A stretch of 22,089 nt of DNA from Fidelibacterota bacterium (GTDB lineage: Bacteria; Fidelibacterota; Fidelibacteria; Fidelibacterales; Fidelibacteraceae), in assembly GCA_030620575.1 (NCBI GenBank), contig JAUXEL010000009.1:1-22089 (forward strand), given 5' to 3'. The notes beneath the pieces are model-generated. The model saw only the letters and a program-made list of their open reading frames with translations, ran no database searches and was not told where the DNA came from. Below are positions 1 through 8,746 of the stretch, one piece after another; the first letter of the stretch is position 1; each line of letters opens with the position of its first letter. Position numbers and translations under genes: made by a program.

Positions 1-71
1 TATCGCCATCTTCTTTCTCCGCTTTCGCGCTTCTTTTCAATAAATTCTTCCTATCCAAAAGATATCCCCGT

Positions 72-90
72 CCCGGCATTTCATGCCGGG
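72..90. repeat. Perfect 8-bp hairpin (REP-like palindrome)
   Basis: CCCGGCAT (72-79) pairs perfectly with ATGCCGGG (83-90) around a three-base loop. It lies about 95 bp past the stop of the minus-strand gene at 184, so it could help end that transcript. No T-tract follows on either strand, so a classic intrinsic terminator is unlikely. A dispersed REP-type palindrome is equally possible. Confidence 0.5.
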
Positions 91-137
91 CTATTACGTC
101 ATTGATTACACCATCGTATCAAAGCCCCATCCAGTTA

Positions 138-174
138 ATCCTGTGATCCTGTCAAACTCTTTTATCCTGTCAAA
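138..174. repeat. ATCCTGT(CAAA) repeat cluster, copy A
   Basis: Three units begin at 138, 146 and 164. The last two read ATCCTGTCAAA in full. The offsets of 8 and 18 bp fit a period of about 9 bp with one unit degraded. A related cluster lies at 11272-11300. No reading frame covers it. From memory, similar ATCCTGT arrays are scattered between genes in many environmental genomes; I have not searched this. Confidence 0.55.
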
Positions 175-183
175 ATTTGGGGT

Positions 184-504
184 CTACTTCTTCAACTCCT
201 CCACCAATTCATCCAATTCTTCATCTTTGAATTCAATCTTTTTAAGGTAACGGTGGATATTGATGGCAAGAAATGGCCAGACCACGAGACAGAGAATACC
301 GAGCGCGAAGGAAAAGGTTTTGACCGGTTGATTAAGAATATTTCCCATTCCCAATCCGAGCAGAATAACACTTTCAAAAAGAATAAATAACAGTTGTTTT
401 AAACGGGTTTTCCGGGACCATTTTTTAATGTCTTCAGTCGATATGGTTTTTCGTTCTTCATCGCTGAATGCCCGTTCCAGTTCTTTTTTTAAAAATTCAT
501 TCAT
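184..504 (-). CDS. Small two-helix membrane protein, unknown function
   Basis: I do not recognise this 106-residue protein. It has a charged N-terminal third (about 1-34, KKELERAFSDEE... then basic), two hydrophobic segments (about 35-56 and 62-85) and a charged C-terminal tail rich in Glu and Lys, so it is probably a double-spanning inner-membrane protein. The start at 504 is preferred because AAGGAGG lies five bases upstream (510-516); an in-frame ATG at 543 has no such signal. The start overlaps the end of the AddAB-like gene by 8 bp (ATGAATGA), so translation is probably coupled and the two are co-transcribed. Whether it works with the nuclease or is just a passenger cannot be told from the sequence. 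Confidence 0.7.
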   Translation of the reverse strand: MNEFLKKELERAFSDEERKTISTEDIKKWSRKTRLKQLLFILFESVILLGLGMGNILNQPVKTFSFALGILCLVVWPFLAINIHRYLKKIEFKDEELDELVEELKK

Positions 505-3500
505 CTTTGCCTCCTTGTGCATGGATAATTTCCGCCGTGCCATTATTGCGCGCGGTTTTCAATCGGGACGCCTTGCGGCACAAACCCTCGTGCGGACAAT
601 ACTCGCAGACATCACGATATGGTCTGTCTGTAATATAATACCTTCCGTCAGAAATGTCGTTAAAAAGTTTTGAGAGCAGTTTATTAAAGATCGTAATATT
701 AATACTCGTATCGGATTTCGTAGTTGCTTCTGTAAAATGATCGTTTGCTTCACTAAACCGGCGAACCCCGTGATTTCCTTTTTCAGGATTTTTTATTTGT
801 TCATATGTGGCTGATGCAGTATAGTCCGGATAGAGTTTCATGCATTTTAAGGTATACAAATATAGCTGTGCCGAGAGATATTTCCGAAAAGCCGGACGAT
901 TTATAGAACCGGTTTTATAATCGGAGGCTATCACTTCTTTTTTGTCTTCATTGATCATGATCTTGTCGATAATTCCCCGAATTTCTATCTCAATGTCCCC
1001 GAATTTTCTTTTCAGGCCGGTTTCCTGTCCCATTCCGAAACGGTATTCAAAAGCGTTGGCCTTGTAATCTGCAAATTTCTTCGCATTCCATTCCAAAAGC
1101 TGTACGAGACAATTCTGATCAGAGCCTTTTTCTAAGTTTAAGATATAATACCGGAAGCGGTCACGGATAAAGGGGTCCGCCATATCCAATTGCTTTTCAG
1201 TAAAAATTTTCTTAATGCTGTCCTGTAGTAATGACACCGCATCGTTTTGCGGTAGTGTAAATCCTTTTCGGCGACCGAAATTTTCCAGCACCTTATGGAT
1301 GATCGATCCGATGGCTTTATTCCAATAACCCTGTTCGTCTTCATCCATTGGTTGAATATGCAATACATGCTCGTAATAATAACGCATCGGGCAAGCAAGT
1401 AACATATCCACTGCTGATACGGAAGTCTGTATATGTTTTCGTATTTCACCTGCCTGACCGGAATAAATGCCGGGTTTCCCGCTAAGAATTTCGTTGTGTC
1501 GCTGAGCTAGCGGAAAATCCGCGTTTAATGTGTGATTCTCATAACACAACAAGGTATCTCTGCGGCTAAATAATGTTTTACAATCTATCGTCTTTCGGGG
1601 AATCCCCTCTAAAAAGGTCGATATTTGCTGTTCTTTTCCATCTTCTCCACGAACAGAAACAGAAAAAACAGCCCTATCCCCCAGTGTGCGCCAATACCGC
1701 ATAAAATGCTGATTCAGATGTAACGAGTAATTATCGTTGGATAATAAATAGGGGTTTTTCTGTTCCTTGCGCGGAATATCACCTTCTATCATGCCCATAA
1801 CGATCAGCCGTTTGGGCGTTAGTCCTAAACTGTCTAAAAATCCAACCACCGGAATACCGTCAGCTTGGTAGCTGCGGTTGATGCTCCCGCGTTGAATACG
1901 GATTTTGCTTTCCTGATAGACATCCACCATATTTAAGGGAACGCCTATGACTTTCATATCGCTTATCACCGTGTCAAGAGTTTCGCGTACAAACCGGATA
2001 ACCGCGGCACTATGTTCGTTACCGGAGGTAGCCAAATCCATGTAATCAATAAAATCATTCAACATAGCAGGCAGAGTGTCCGCTGCAGGCTGTGGAAAGC
2101 GTTCTTTAAAATACTTTGCCGCTTCAGGTAATGGCATGTCCTTTTCCGGATGGCGACGCACTTTACTATCGTAAGCCTGCAAGTCAGCACTTGGCCGGCA
2201 CAGCGGATGTAGCAGCAGAGGCGCAATATCTGTCCATTCACGGCGGCGCAAACTGCATATTCGCAGGAAATCCAGTAAAAGAGCAGTCAGCGGAAATTCC
2301 ATTAGTAGGCGGGTATCTGTAAAACGGGCATGTAACCCCAACGGAGGAAATATTCGCTTAATATGGGGCGCGTATTTTGTCATACTGGAAACAGCGATTA
2401 AGATGTCTTCTTTCGGCAATCCGGATGATAAAATATGATCTGCGACAGCAAGCACCTCTTCCCGGGGAGAAAAGGCTTGAATAAATTGAACAATTTTCGC
2501 TTGTTCTGTTTTTAGAACAAGAGAACAGGAAAAACTTTTAGTATTTTTTTCCATGATAGCTTTTAAATCTTCCTGCAGGGGTGTCAGCGGAGGCAGATCA
2601 ATAAATCCTATAACAGTATCAGCCGGAAAAAATCCCAGTTCAGGATCCTGATATACTTCCGCGTAGGATTGGTATCCAGCCGTTTTCCGTAACAAGTTAA
2701 TGCGTTGCTGCAAGGGAAAAAATTCGGAAAGCAGAGTTCCTTTTTTCAATTCCGTATCACGCAGTGCCTGCGCCAGAAAGTCACTGTATCCACGGTTTGC
2801 AGATTTGCTCTCTTGTTGCACCATTAAACGCAACCGATCATCAGATAAGGTGCGAATTTGGCTGCGGTGAATCCATTTGCTTAAGGTGGTGATCGTGATC
2901 GACGGTCGCATTAAACCCTTGTATACTAAGCCAAGAAATACCTGACCGGCATGATAGGTGCTGGCACAAAATAAAACATGTTTTTTGGCGTTCAAAAGCG
3001 GTAGCAGTGATTCTACATTCACCTGCGCTTCCGGTAGTATGGGGCGATATCCGCGTCCATCCAAAACCGTATCAAAATAGCGCTCATCCCACGCAATATC
3101 AATGCATTCATCTAAAGCTGCAAAATATAGTTTCCCGGCGGCATTAATACCGTAAACCTGTTTTACCATCCAAAGATAACTTTGGATCTGTCGCTGGTAG
3201 GTGTCCAGCTGTTCCGTACTTGTATCGGTCTTAAAATCAACAACCACCCATTGCCCCTTATGACAATACAGGAGGTCAATCACGCCGTTTACATGCAGAA
3301 TCTCTTTGTTATGCCGTAGCCACCCGCTTAATGAAAGTTCATGATATTGTTCAATATCCGGATTGGAAAGAATGGTGTATAAGTGATGTTGCCGCGTTTT
3401 TTCCAGTAAGGCTTGACAATCTGCCAGAACGTCCTGAACAGAAACTTCAGGAAAATTTGATGTGATCACGGCACTTAAAGCTTCCCGTTGTGTTGCAATA

Positions 3501-6427
3501 TCAAACCATCCGCGTTCCATGCATATATGGTAACAGCTTCCCACGGCAAGTCCGATTGAACCCCGGCCGCCTTGCCTGAATACTGTTGCATTTCCCTGCA
3601 TCAGATCATGTGGAGTACAATAGCGGTAGCTTCCCGGTTCGGTATGTTGCTCTGCTTCAATCCAGTCCGAATTTTTTACAGCTTCATGAGCTTTATCCGG
3701 CAATACATCCACCGCGTTATGCTGATAAATAATATCCCGGGGCCATGTGTCCGGTTTTTCCGGATCCAGATCATAAAAAGGAACAACATAGCGGCTCCAC
3801 CAAGTATTTGCTTCAGGCTTATTGCCTTCACCGAGAAAATAAACTTTATGGATTGCGCGTGTTACCGCAACATAAAATATCCGGGTATCTTCAGCATGTT
3901 CTTCGTTGTTGACAATATCTTTTAAGTTGTGCAACAATCCCGGTTTTTCCTGGTTGTGAAGTGAGAGTGACATTTCAAGATGTCCCTGTGAATGTCCGTA
4001 ACGAAGGGTGTCTTTATTGGAAGAACCCCGTTGATTCATTTCCGGCAAAACTACTACCGGAAATTCGAGTCCTTTTGCTTTATGCACTGTAGAAATGCGG
4101 ACCCGCGCTTGCTCCGGGTAAGGTGCCTGTGATTCGTCAGTATTATTGGCAATATGATAACTGAAATACTCGCGAATGATCCGGAGGCTATTTCCTGCCA
4201 GTACCATGCCACGTATGATATTGATCGCTTTATCCATATTTGCCAGCCGCTGGTGAGGTGTTAATTCACTAATATATCCTAATTCCCGGTCATCGTTATC
4301 CATGATCTCAACCAACAATTCATGCAATGGCATTATGCTGCTTTTTTCAATCCAGGATTGGATGCATTCCCGGGTGTTCCGCAATTCCGGATGATTCGTC
4401 ATGGCTTCAAACAGAGATATACCTCTTTCACGTCCGGCCAATAAATGTATCTCCGGATCTGAAAGCGCGATAAATGGACTTCGCAAAAGTCCGGTCAGCG
4501 CATGGTCATTGCAGGGATTATCGAGAACGGATAAAAAATGATGTACGTCCCGGCAGACTTCTGTCTGATAAAATCCGCGCCCGCCGATAATACTTACCGG
4601 AATATCCAGCATGCGGAATGCCTGTAAATAATCTCCAATATGGGTAAATTTTCTCAACAAAACCCCGATCAGCGGTTTGTCCGCAGAAGGATAGAGTTTG
4701 GCAGTTTGCAGCTCAGTTAAAATATTTTTAACTGTATATGCGGCATGCTGTGCCGGTAGATATATATCCTTATTTGACGTAGAAAAACACCAGTGGGCAT
4801 CAATAGCGGGTTTGAGTAATACCGTTTTTTCCTTTGCTACCGCCGTTGGCTCAAAATAGGCTTCGTAATCTTCCCGTTCATCTTCTTTGCCGGGCATAAT
4901 TTTGCGAATACCGAACAGGGTATTGATTCCCTTCTCTACAAATTCAGGGGTTGACCGGTAATTGTCATTGAAATCCAGAATATCTCCACCCTGCTCGCGG
5001 ATCAGCGTTTCAGCATCATTCATGACAGTCACATCCGCGTTATTGAAACGGTAGATTGATTGTTTGCGATCTCCCACGATAAATAGCTTTATTTTTTCTG
5101 TATTATCTATATTATCTGCTGCGCAATCTGCGGATTGAAATATAGATTTGATAATGTTCCAACGCAACAGATTGGTATCCTGAAATTCATCCACCATCAC
5201 ATGCCGGTAGCGACGAGCGATCTGCCTGCGTATATCCGGGAAATCGTCAAGCAGTTGCCGTGTGTATAAAATGATGTCCGAGAAATCGAGAACATTCTGT
5301 TTCTTCTTGATTTCCGAATAATACAGATCAAATTCACGGTACAAGGTGATCAGCGAACGCAGCAACGGAATGATTTTTTTGTCTTCCGCTCCCGGCGTTG
5401 CATTCAATGCCTGAACGTTTACAATAGTCCGCAGTTGGTCAAACCAGCTCTGCGCCTCTTCTTTCTTGTCTTTCCAGTTTCCTTTATTTCCGGGACAATT
5501 TGCTTTAAATGTACCGTCATTTTTTTTAATTAAAGCACTCGGCCGGATAATCTCAGATAAAAACGCTGCGCGAAATTCAAGCGGATCGGTATATGTATGG
5601 ATGGTTTTTAACTGTTGATGCATAGTTTGCAGTATTTGGTATAAAGCATCTTCCGGGTTCTTACAATTTTCCTGTGCATTTCCCCAGAGTGTCTCAAAAT
5701 CTTGAATAAGTCTTTCATGATCATAATCCGGGGTGTAGCGCTGCAGCCATTCCTGCCAAACCGTACGATTATCACGGCTTTCGATATAGTCAAAATAATC
5801 CCTCAATATTTCCCGGTGTCTGTACATGGTTTTTATTGAATTGCGAATGTCGCGAATAGAAATATCGGATATCAGAGCATCAAGGACTTCGGAGTGCTTA
5901 GCAGCTAATTTTTTAAGCTGGCGATCCAGTTGCAGGGCCAGTAATTGTTTTGATTGTGCATCATCCATGCCGGAAAACTGCGGATCCAGATCAATACGGT
6001 GTGCGAATTCCCGGAGAATACCGCTGCAAAAACTGTCGATGGTCGAGATCGCGTGCTGAGAAAATGTATCTTTCAGATTCGCCGTAAATGTTTGTACAGC
6101 GGGTACATCACTGTGTCGCAGAGTGGGACAAAAATTAATACCTTGCTCGGCCATTTCCGGGATTTCCTCTCCGGAAAGCAGTCGGGAAACATCTTGATAA
6201 ATACGGGTTGCCATTTCTCCGGCTGCTTTTTTCGTAAATGTAATGACCAGGATCCGGCGCGGATCGATCTCTTCCGCTGATTTTCCGGCAGCAGCTTCTT
6301 CGGCAAAGTGATTTAAAATTGCTCCGTAACGTTTAGCCAATGCGAAGGTTTTTCCGGCACCGGCACAAGCCTGAATAAAAATCGATTTATCACAATTTAA
6401 TGCGCGTTTAAGGTTATGGTGGCTCAC
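497..6427 (-). CDS. addAB (fusion): Single-chain AddA-AddB-like helicase-nuclease
   Basis: This 1976-residue protein should unwind and resect double-strand DNA ends for RecA-dependent repair, the role of AddAB. Residues 1 to about 900 are a complete UvrD/AddA motor: Walker A CAGAGKT (21-27), ITFTKKAA (62-69), DEFQDT (413-418), GDRKQSIYRF (452-461), NYRS (489-492), STVHKAKGLEF (779-789) and YVAVTRA (852-858). Residues about 955-1110 are a PD-(D/E)XK nuclease with H967, D1051, D1064/K1066 and Q1080...Y1084. From about 1150 it resembles AddB: the Walker A position is degenerate, and the AddB-like stretch MGMIEGDIP (1544-1552) is present. A second nuclease follows with H1711, D1821, D1836/K1838 and Q1854, bracketed by C1679 and C1941-X2-C1944-X5-C1950, the AddB Fe-S spacing. 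The start is GTG, with GGGGA just upstream. The fusion is directly visible; activity is inferred from the motifs. Confidence 0.9.
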   Translation of the reverse strand: MSHHNLKRALNCDKSIFIQACAGAGKTFALAKRYGAILNHFAEEAAAGKSAEEIDPRRILVITFTKKAAGEMATRIYQDVSRLLSGEEIPEMAEQGINFCPTLRHSDVPAVQTFTANLKDTFSQHAISTIDSFCSGILREFAHRIDLDPQFSGMDDAQSKQLLALQLDRQLKKLAAKHSEVLDALISDISIRDIRNSIKTMYRHREILRDYFDYIESRDNRTVWQEWLQRYTPDYDHERLIQDFETLWGNAQENCKNPEDALYQILQTMHQQLKTIHTYTDPLEFRAAFLSEIIRPSALIKKNDGTFKANCPGNKGNWKDKKEEAQSWFDQLRTIVNVQALNATPGAEDKKIIPLLRSLITLYREFDLYYSEIKKKQNVLDFSDIILYTRQLLDDFPDIRRQIARRYRHVMVDEFQDTNLLRWNIIKSIFQSADCAADNIDNTEKIKLFIVGDRKQSIYRFNNADVTVMNDAETLIREQGGDILDFNDNYRSTPEFVEKGINTLFGIRKIMPGKEDEREDYEAYFEPTAVAKEKTVLLKPAIDAHWCFSTSNKDIYLPAQHAAYTVKNILTELQTAKLYPSADKPLIGVLLRKFTHIGDYLQAFRMLDIPVSIIGGRGFYQTEVCRDVHHFLSVLDNPCNDHALTGLLRSPFIALSDPEIHLLAGRERGISLFEAMTNHPELRNTRECIQSWIEKSSIMPLHELLVEIMDNDDRELGYISELTPHQRLANMDKAINIIRGMVLAGNSLRIIREYFSYHIANNTDESQAPYPEQARVRISTVHKAKGLEFPVVVLPEMNQRGSSNKDTLRYGHSQGHLEMSLSLHNQEKPGLLHNLKDIVNNEEHAEDTRIFYVAVTRAIHKVYFLGEGNKPEANTWWSRYVVPFYDLDPEKPDTWPRDIIYQHNAVDVLPDKAHEAVKNSDWIEAEQHTEPGSYRYCTPHDLMQGNATVFRQGGRGSIGLAVGSCYHICMERGWFDIATQREALSAVITSNFPEVSVQDVLADCQALLEKTRQHHLYTILSNPDIEQYHELSLSGWLRHNKEILHVNGVIDLLYCHKGQWVVVDFKTDTSTEQLDTYQRQIQSYLWMVKQVYGINAAGKLYFAALDECIDIAWDERYFDTVLDGRGYRPILPEAQVNVESLLPLLNAKKHVLFCASTYHAGQVFLGLVYKGLMRPSITITTLSKWIHRSQIRTLSDDRLRLMVQQESKSANRGYSDFLAQALRDTELKKGTLLSEFFPLQQRINLLRKTAGYQSYAEVYQDPELGFFPADTVIGFIDLPPLTPLQEDLKAIMEKNTKSFSCSLVLKTEQAKIVQFIQAFSPREEVLAVADHILSSGLPKEDILIAVSSMTKYAPHIKRIFPPLGLHARFTDTRLLMEFPLTALLLDFLRICSLRRREWTDIAPLLLHPLCRPSADLQAYDSKVRRHPEKDMPLPEAAKYFKERFPQPAADTLPAMLNDFIDYMDLATSGNEHSAAVIRFVRETLDTVISDMKVIGVPLNMVDVYQESKIRIQRGSINRSYQADGIPVVGFLDSLGLTPKRLIVMGMIEGDIPRKEQKNPYLLSNDNYSLHLNQHFMRYWRTLGDRAVFSVSVRGEDGKEQQISTFLEGIPRKTIDCKTLFSRRDTLLCYENHTLNADFPLAQRHNEILSGKPGIYSGQAGEIRKHIQTSVSAVDMLLACPMRYYYEHVLHIQPMDEDEQGYWNKAIGSIIHKVLENFGRRKGFTLPQNDAVSLLQDSIKKIFTEKQLDMADPFIRDRFRYYILNLEKGSDQNCLVQLLEWNAKKFADYKANAFEYRFGMGQETGLKRKFGDIEIEIRGIIDKIMINEDKKEVIASDYKTGSINRPAFRKYLSAQLYLYTLKCMKLYPDYTASATYEQIKNPEKGNHGVRRFSEANDHFTEATTKSDTSINITIFNKLLSKLFNDISDGRYYITDRPYRDVCEYCPHEGLCRKASRLKTARNNGTAEIIHAQGGKDE

Positions 6428-6539
6428 TGATTCCCCGATGTTATAATTATTCTTGCAGCAATGGATAAAATTACGAAATATATATCATATTGATAAATAT
6501 TTTTTTACATTAAATTAATAATTTAAAATGGAGGACATT
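6428..6539. promoter_or_regulatory. Divergent AT-rich promoter region
   Basis: This 112-bp gap separates the minus-strand AddAB-like gene from plus-strand hflK, so both promoters should lie here. It is strongly AT-rich. TTGATA at 6490-6495 is a possible -35 box for hflK, with an AT-rich -10 area near 6511-6518, but the match is weak. GGAGG at 6530-6534 is the ribosome binding site for hflK. No clear operator palindrome is seen. Confidence 0.4.
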
Positions 6540-7490
6540 ATGACAAGCACAGAAGAAATCACAAAAAACATTAAACTTAATGCCGGAAAATTCATTAAGG
6601 GGTTTATTGTTTTTCTTGTACTTTTATTGCTTATGAACGGATTCTATATGGTTCAGGCAGAAAATGTCGGCGTTATTTTACGGTTTGGCAAATATGCCAA
6701 AACGACCACACCGGGACTGCATATCAAGGTCCCGTTTATTGATAAGGTCTATCAGGTTGCCGTAGAGCGTCAGCTCAAGGAAGAATTCGGTTTCCGCACC
6801 CTCAGAGCCGGTGTAACGAGTCAATATTCCCGAAATTACAACAGTGAATCCATCATGCTGACCGGCGATCTGAATGTCGTAGGCGTGGAATGGATTGTCC
6901 AGTACCGGATTGGAGACCCTTACAAATACCTGTTTAAGGTCCGGAATTCCCGCTTGACCCTGCGGGATATGAATGAAGCTGTTATGCGAGAAGTGGTCGG
7001 TGACCGGGCATTCAATGAAGTTCTGACGGTCGGTCGGCAGGAAATAACCCAAACGGCGGAAATCAAATTGCAGAAGTTATGCGACGAGTACGAAAACGGT
7101 ATTCGTATTAAGCAGATCGTACTGCAGAATGTAAATCCGCCCGATGCGGTCAAAGCATCTTTTAATGAGGTAAACCAGGCACAACAAGATAAAGAAAAGC
7201 TTATAAATCAGGCGCGTGCGGACTATAACCGGATTATTCCCAAGGCCAAAGGTGAGGCGCTTCAAACTATCCAAAAAGCTGAAGGATACGCTTCTGAACG
7301 TGTAAATGGCGCAAAAGGAGATGTCGCACGCTTTATCGCTGTCTTTGAAGAATACGAGAAAGCACCCGATATTACACGGCAGCGTATTTATCTTGAAACA
7401 ATGAATCAGGTAATGCCTAAGATGAAAAAGAAATTTATCATTGACGAACAAAGCAGTGGCGTATTACCACTTTTAAACCTGGATAAATAA
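6540..7490 (+). CDS. hflK: HflK, SPFH-family FtsH modulator
   Basis: HflK pairs with HflC in a large inner-membrane cage that modulates the FtsH protease. This 316-residue protein has one N-terminal membrane helix (about 20-39), then an SPFH/band-7 domain starting at GVILRFGKY. The HflK signatures ESIMLTGDLNVVGVEW and VREV-type helix, NPPDAVKASFNEVNQAQQDK, and the closing RIYLETMNQVMPK are all present. It is shorter than E. coli HflK (419 residues) and lacks the Gly-rich N-terminal extension. ATG 6540 is chosen over ATG 6528 because GGAGG (6530-6534) sits five bases before 6540 and would lie inside the longer form. hflC follows 10 bp downstream. No ftsH gene is in the window. Confidence 0.93.
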   Translation: MTSTEEITKNIKLNAGKFIKGFIVFLVLLLLMNGFYMVQAENVGVILRFGKYAKTTTPGLHIKVPFIDKVYQVAVERQLKEEFGFRTLRAGVTSQYSRNYNSESIMLTGDLNVVGVEWIVQYRIGDPYKYLFKVRNSRLTLRDMNEAVMREVVGDRAFNEVLTVGRQEITQTAEIKLQKLCDEYENGIRIKQIVLQNVNPPDAVKASFNEVNQAQQDKEKLINQARADYNRIIPKAKGEALQTIQKAEGYASERVNGAKGDVARFIAVFEEYEKAPDITRQRIYLETMNQVMPKMKKKFIIDEQSSGVLPLLNLDK

Positions 7491-7500
7491 GGAGATTATC

Positions 7501-8448
7501 ATGAAAAATAAAAAAATACTTATTGTTGCATTTATAGCCTTGCTTATCCTTATTGTCGGAAGCCTCGGTCTGTTTATTATCGATGAAACAGAACAAGCTA
7601 TTATCACCCGTTTCGGAAAACCTGTCCGCACCATTATAGACCCGGGTTTGCACTTTAAAGTGCCTTTCCTGGAAATAGTGCATGCTTTCGATAAACGTTT
7701 TCTGGAGTGGCGCGGTGATTCCAATCAGGTAACGACAAAAGATAAACGCTTTATCTGGGTTGATACTTACGCCCGCTGGCATATTACCGATCCCCTGTTG
7801 TTCTACAAACGGCTACGCGATGAACGCGGCGCAATGTCACGCTTAGATGATATTATCGACGGGGAAACCCGGACATCTATTGCAAAGCACGATTTGATTG
7901 AACTTGTCCGCACCACGAACCGCAAACCACAGAAAGATCAATCCATACCTGATCAAAATACCGAATCTCTGCGGGATATTATTTACGGACGGGAAAAAAT
8001 TGCCAGTGAGATTCAGGATGCCTCCTCGACGCGAATGGAAGATCTTGGTATTGAAATATTGGATTTTAAGATCAAACGCCTTAATTACGTTAAAGAGGTT
8101 CAATCCACCGTATTTGAACGCATGATCACTGAACGGAAACGTATTGCTGATAAGTACCGTTCTGAAGGCCAGGGAGAAGCTTCCCGGATCAGCGGTGAAA
8201 AAGAGCGCGAACTTAAACGGATCCAATCGGAAGCAAAACGGACAGCTCAGGAGATCATGGGTAAAGCGGATGCAGAAGCCGCCGCGATATATAACAATGC
8301 TTATAATCAAAGCGTGGCATCCCGCGATTTTTACGCTTTCATGAAAACTATGAAGACCTATCAACAGATCCTGGATACCGAAACCAGTGTTATTCTTTCC
8401 ACCGACAGTTATTTATACAGATACCTAAAGAGCGCAAATCCGGAATAA
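7501..8448 (+). CDS. hflC: HflC, SPFH-family FtsH modulator
   Basis: HflC is the partner of HflK in the membrane complex around FtsH. The 315-residue protein has an N-terminal membrane helix (about 5-27), then the SPFH domain with ETEQAIITRFGKP and DPGLHFKVPF. Characteristic HflC stretches follow: DKRFIWVDTYARWHI, GREKIASEIQ, and the long Ala/Glu/Arg-rich coiled coil with ERKRIADKYRSEGQGEA. The length is close to E. coli HflC (334). AAGGAG at 7489-7494 overlaps the hflK stop codon and lies six bases before the ATG. A strong terminator follows at 8475-8512, so hflK-hflC is a two-gene operon. Confidence 0.94.
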   Translation: MKNKKILIVAFIALLILIVGSLGLFIIDETEQAIITRFGKPVRTIIDPGLHFKVPFLEIVHAFDKRFLEWRGDSNQVTTKDKRFIWVDTYARWHITDPLLFYKRLRDERGAMSRLDDIIDGETRTSIAKHDLIELVRTTNRKPQKDQSIPDQNTESLRDIIYGREKIASEIQDASSTRMEDLGIEILDFKIKRLNYVKEVQSTVFERMITERKRIADKYRSEGQGEASRISGEKERELKRIQSEAKRTAQEIMGKADAEAAAIYNNAYNQSVASRDFYAFMKTMKTYQQILDTETSVILSTDSYLYRYLKSANPE

Positions 8449-8474
8449 TACATTTCTTAAATGATGATTTAGAT

Positions 8475-8512
8475 AAAGTCCCTTTCTTGTTTTTTCAGGA
8501 GAGGGATTTTTT
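8475..8512 (+). terminator. Intrinsic terminator after hflC
   Basis: A stem of about 14 bp with a few G-T pairs (8475-8488 with 8497-8510) closes an 8-base loop. Its 3' side runs into six T residues (8507-8512). It begins 26 bp after the hflC stop codon. Confidence 0.85.
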
Positions 8513-8663
8513 GTTAATAACGAGTAACGAGAAGATATAATTTTTACGATTTACTGCAAAAAATAAATAATAATGCTACTGCATTGGGTGCTTCAACTTC
8601 TGGCTTTATCCCTATAAGTCGGATAGTTTTACTTGATTTTTTTCTTACTTCTTATCCACCTAC

Positions 8664-8679
8664 TCCGCCAACTGGCGGA
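8664..8679. repeat. Perfect 7-bp palindrome
   Basis: TCCGCCAACTGGCGGA pairs 7 bp on each side of a central AC. It lies in a gene-free gap 30 bp before a second hairpin, an arrangement like paired REP palindromes. No transposase is nearby. Confidence 0.6.
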
Positions 8680-8709
8680 TATAGTGGACCAGTCTTCGTC
8701 CCGATATTC

Positions 8710-8746
8710 ACCGGTACTACGCCTGGCAAGCAGGCTGCTTACTGGT
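8710..8746. repeat. Two-tier hairpin
   Basis: Outer arms ACCGGTA (8710-8716) and TACTGGT (8740-8746) pair with one G-T. After a symmetric 4/4 internal loop, inner arms GCCTG (8721-8725) and CAGGC (8731-8735) pair perfectly around GCAAG. This is too ordered to be casual, but no T-tract follows, so a terminator is unlikely. It may be a REP-like repeat or a small structured RNA. Confidence 0.5.

Larger units (their letters stand above)
1..183. other. Left-edge intergenic stretch
   Basis: No complete gene is seen here. It lies downstream of the minus-strand gene that ends at 184. It holds a perfect hairpin (72-90) and a cluster of ATCCTGT units (138-174), listed separately. At the extreme left, the minus strand reads GGAG, seven bases, then ATG at 9-7. 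This could be the first codon of a gene leaving the window, but only three codons are visible, so no gene is called. Confidence 0.5.

Noticed and set aside
1..20. Possible start of a minus-strand gene leaving the window (GGAG then ATG at 9-7)
   Set aside because: Only three codons are visible, so it cannot be supported.
2900..3100. Possible artificial join creating the AddA-AddB fusion
   Set aside because: The frame is continuous, and no leftover ribosome binding site plus start codon is evident at the boundary. Only raw reads could exclude an assembly error fully.
3572..3925. Plus-strand open frame of 117 codons inside the AddAB-like gene
   Set aside because: It lies wholly antisense to conserved helicase and nuclease coding sequence and has no recognisable start signal or domain.
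6678..7052. Minus-strand open frame inside hflK
   Set aside because: Antisense to well-conserved HflK sequence.
7843..8364. Minus-strand open frame of 173 codons inside hflC
   Set aside because: Antisense to the conserved SPFH domain and coiled coil; Phe/Cys-rich composition typical of a shadow frame.
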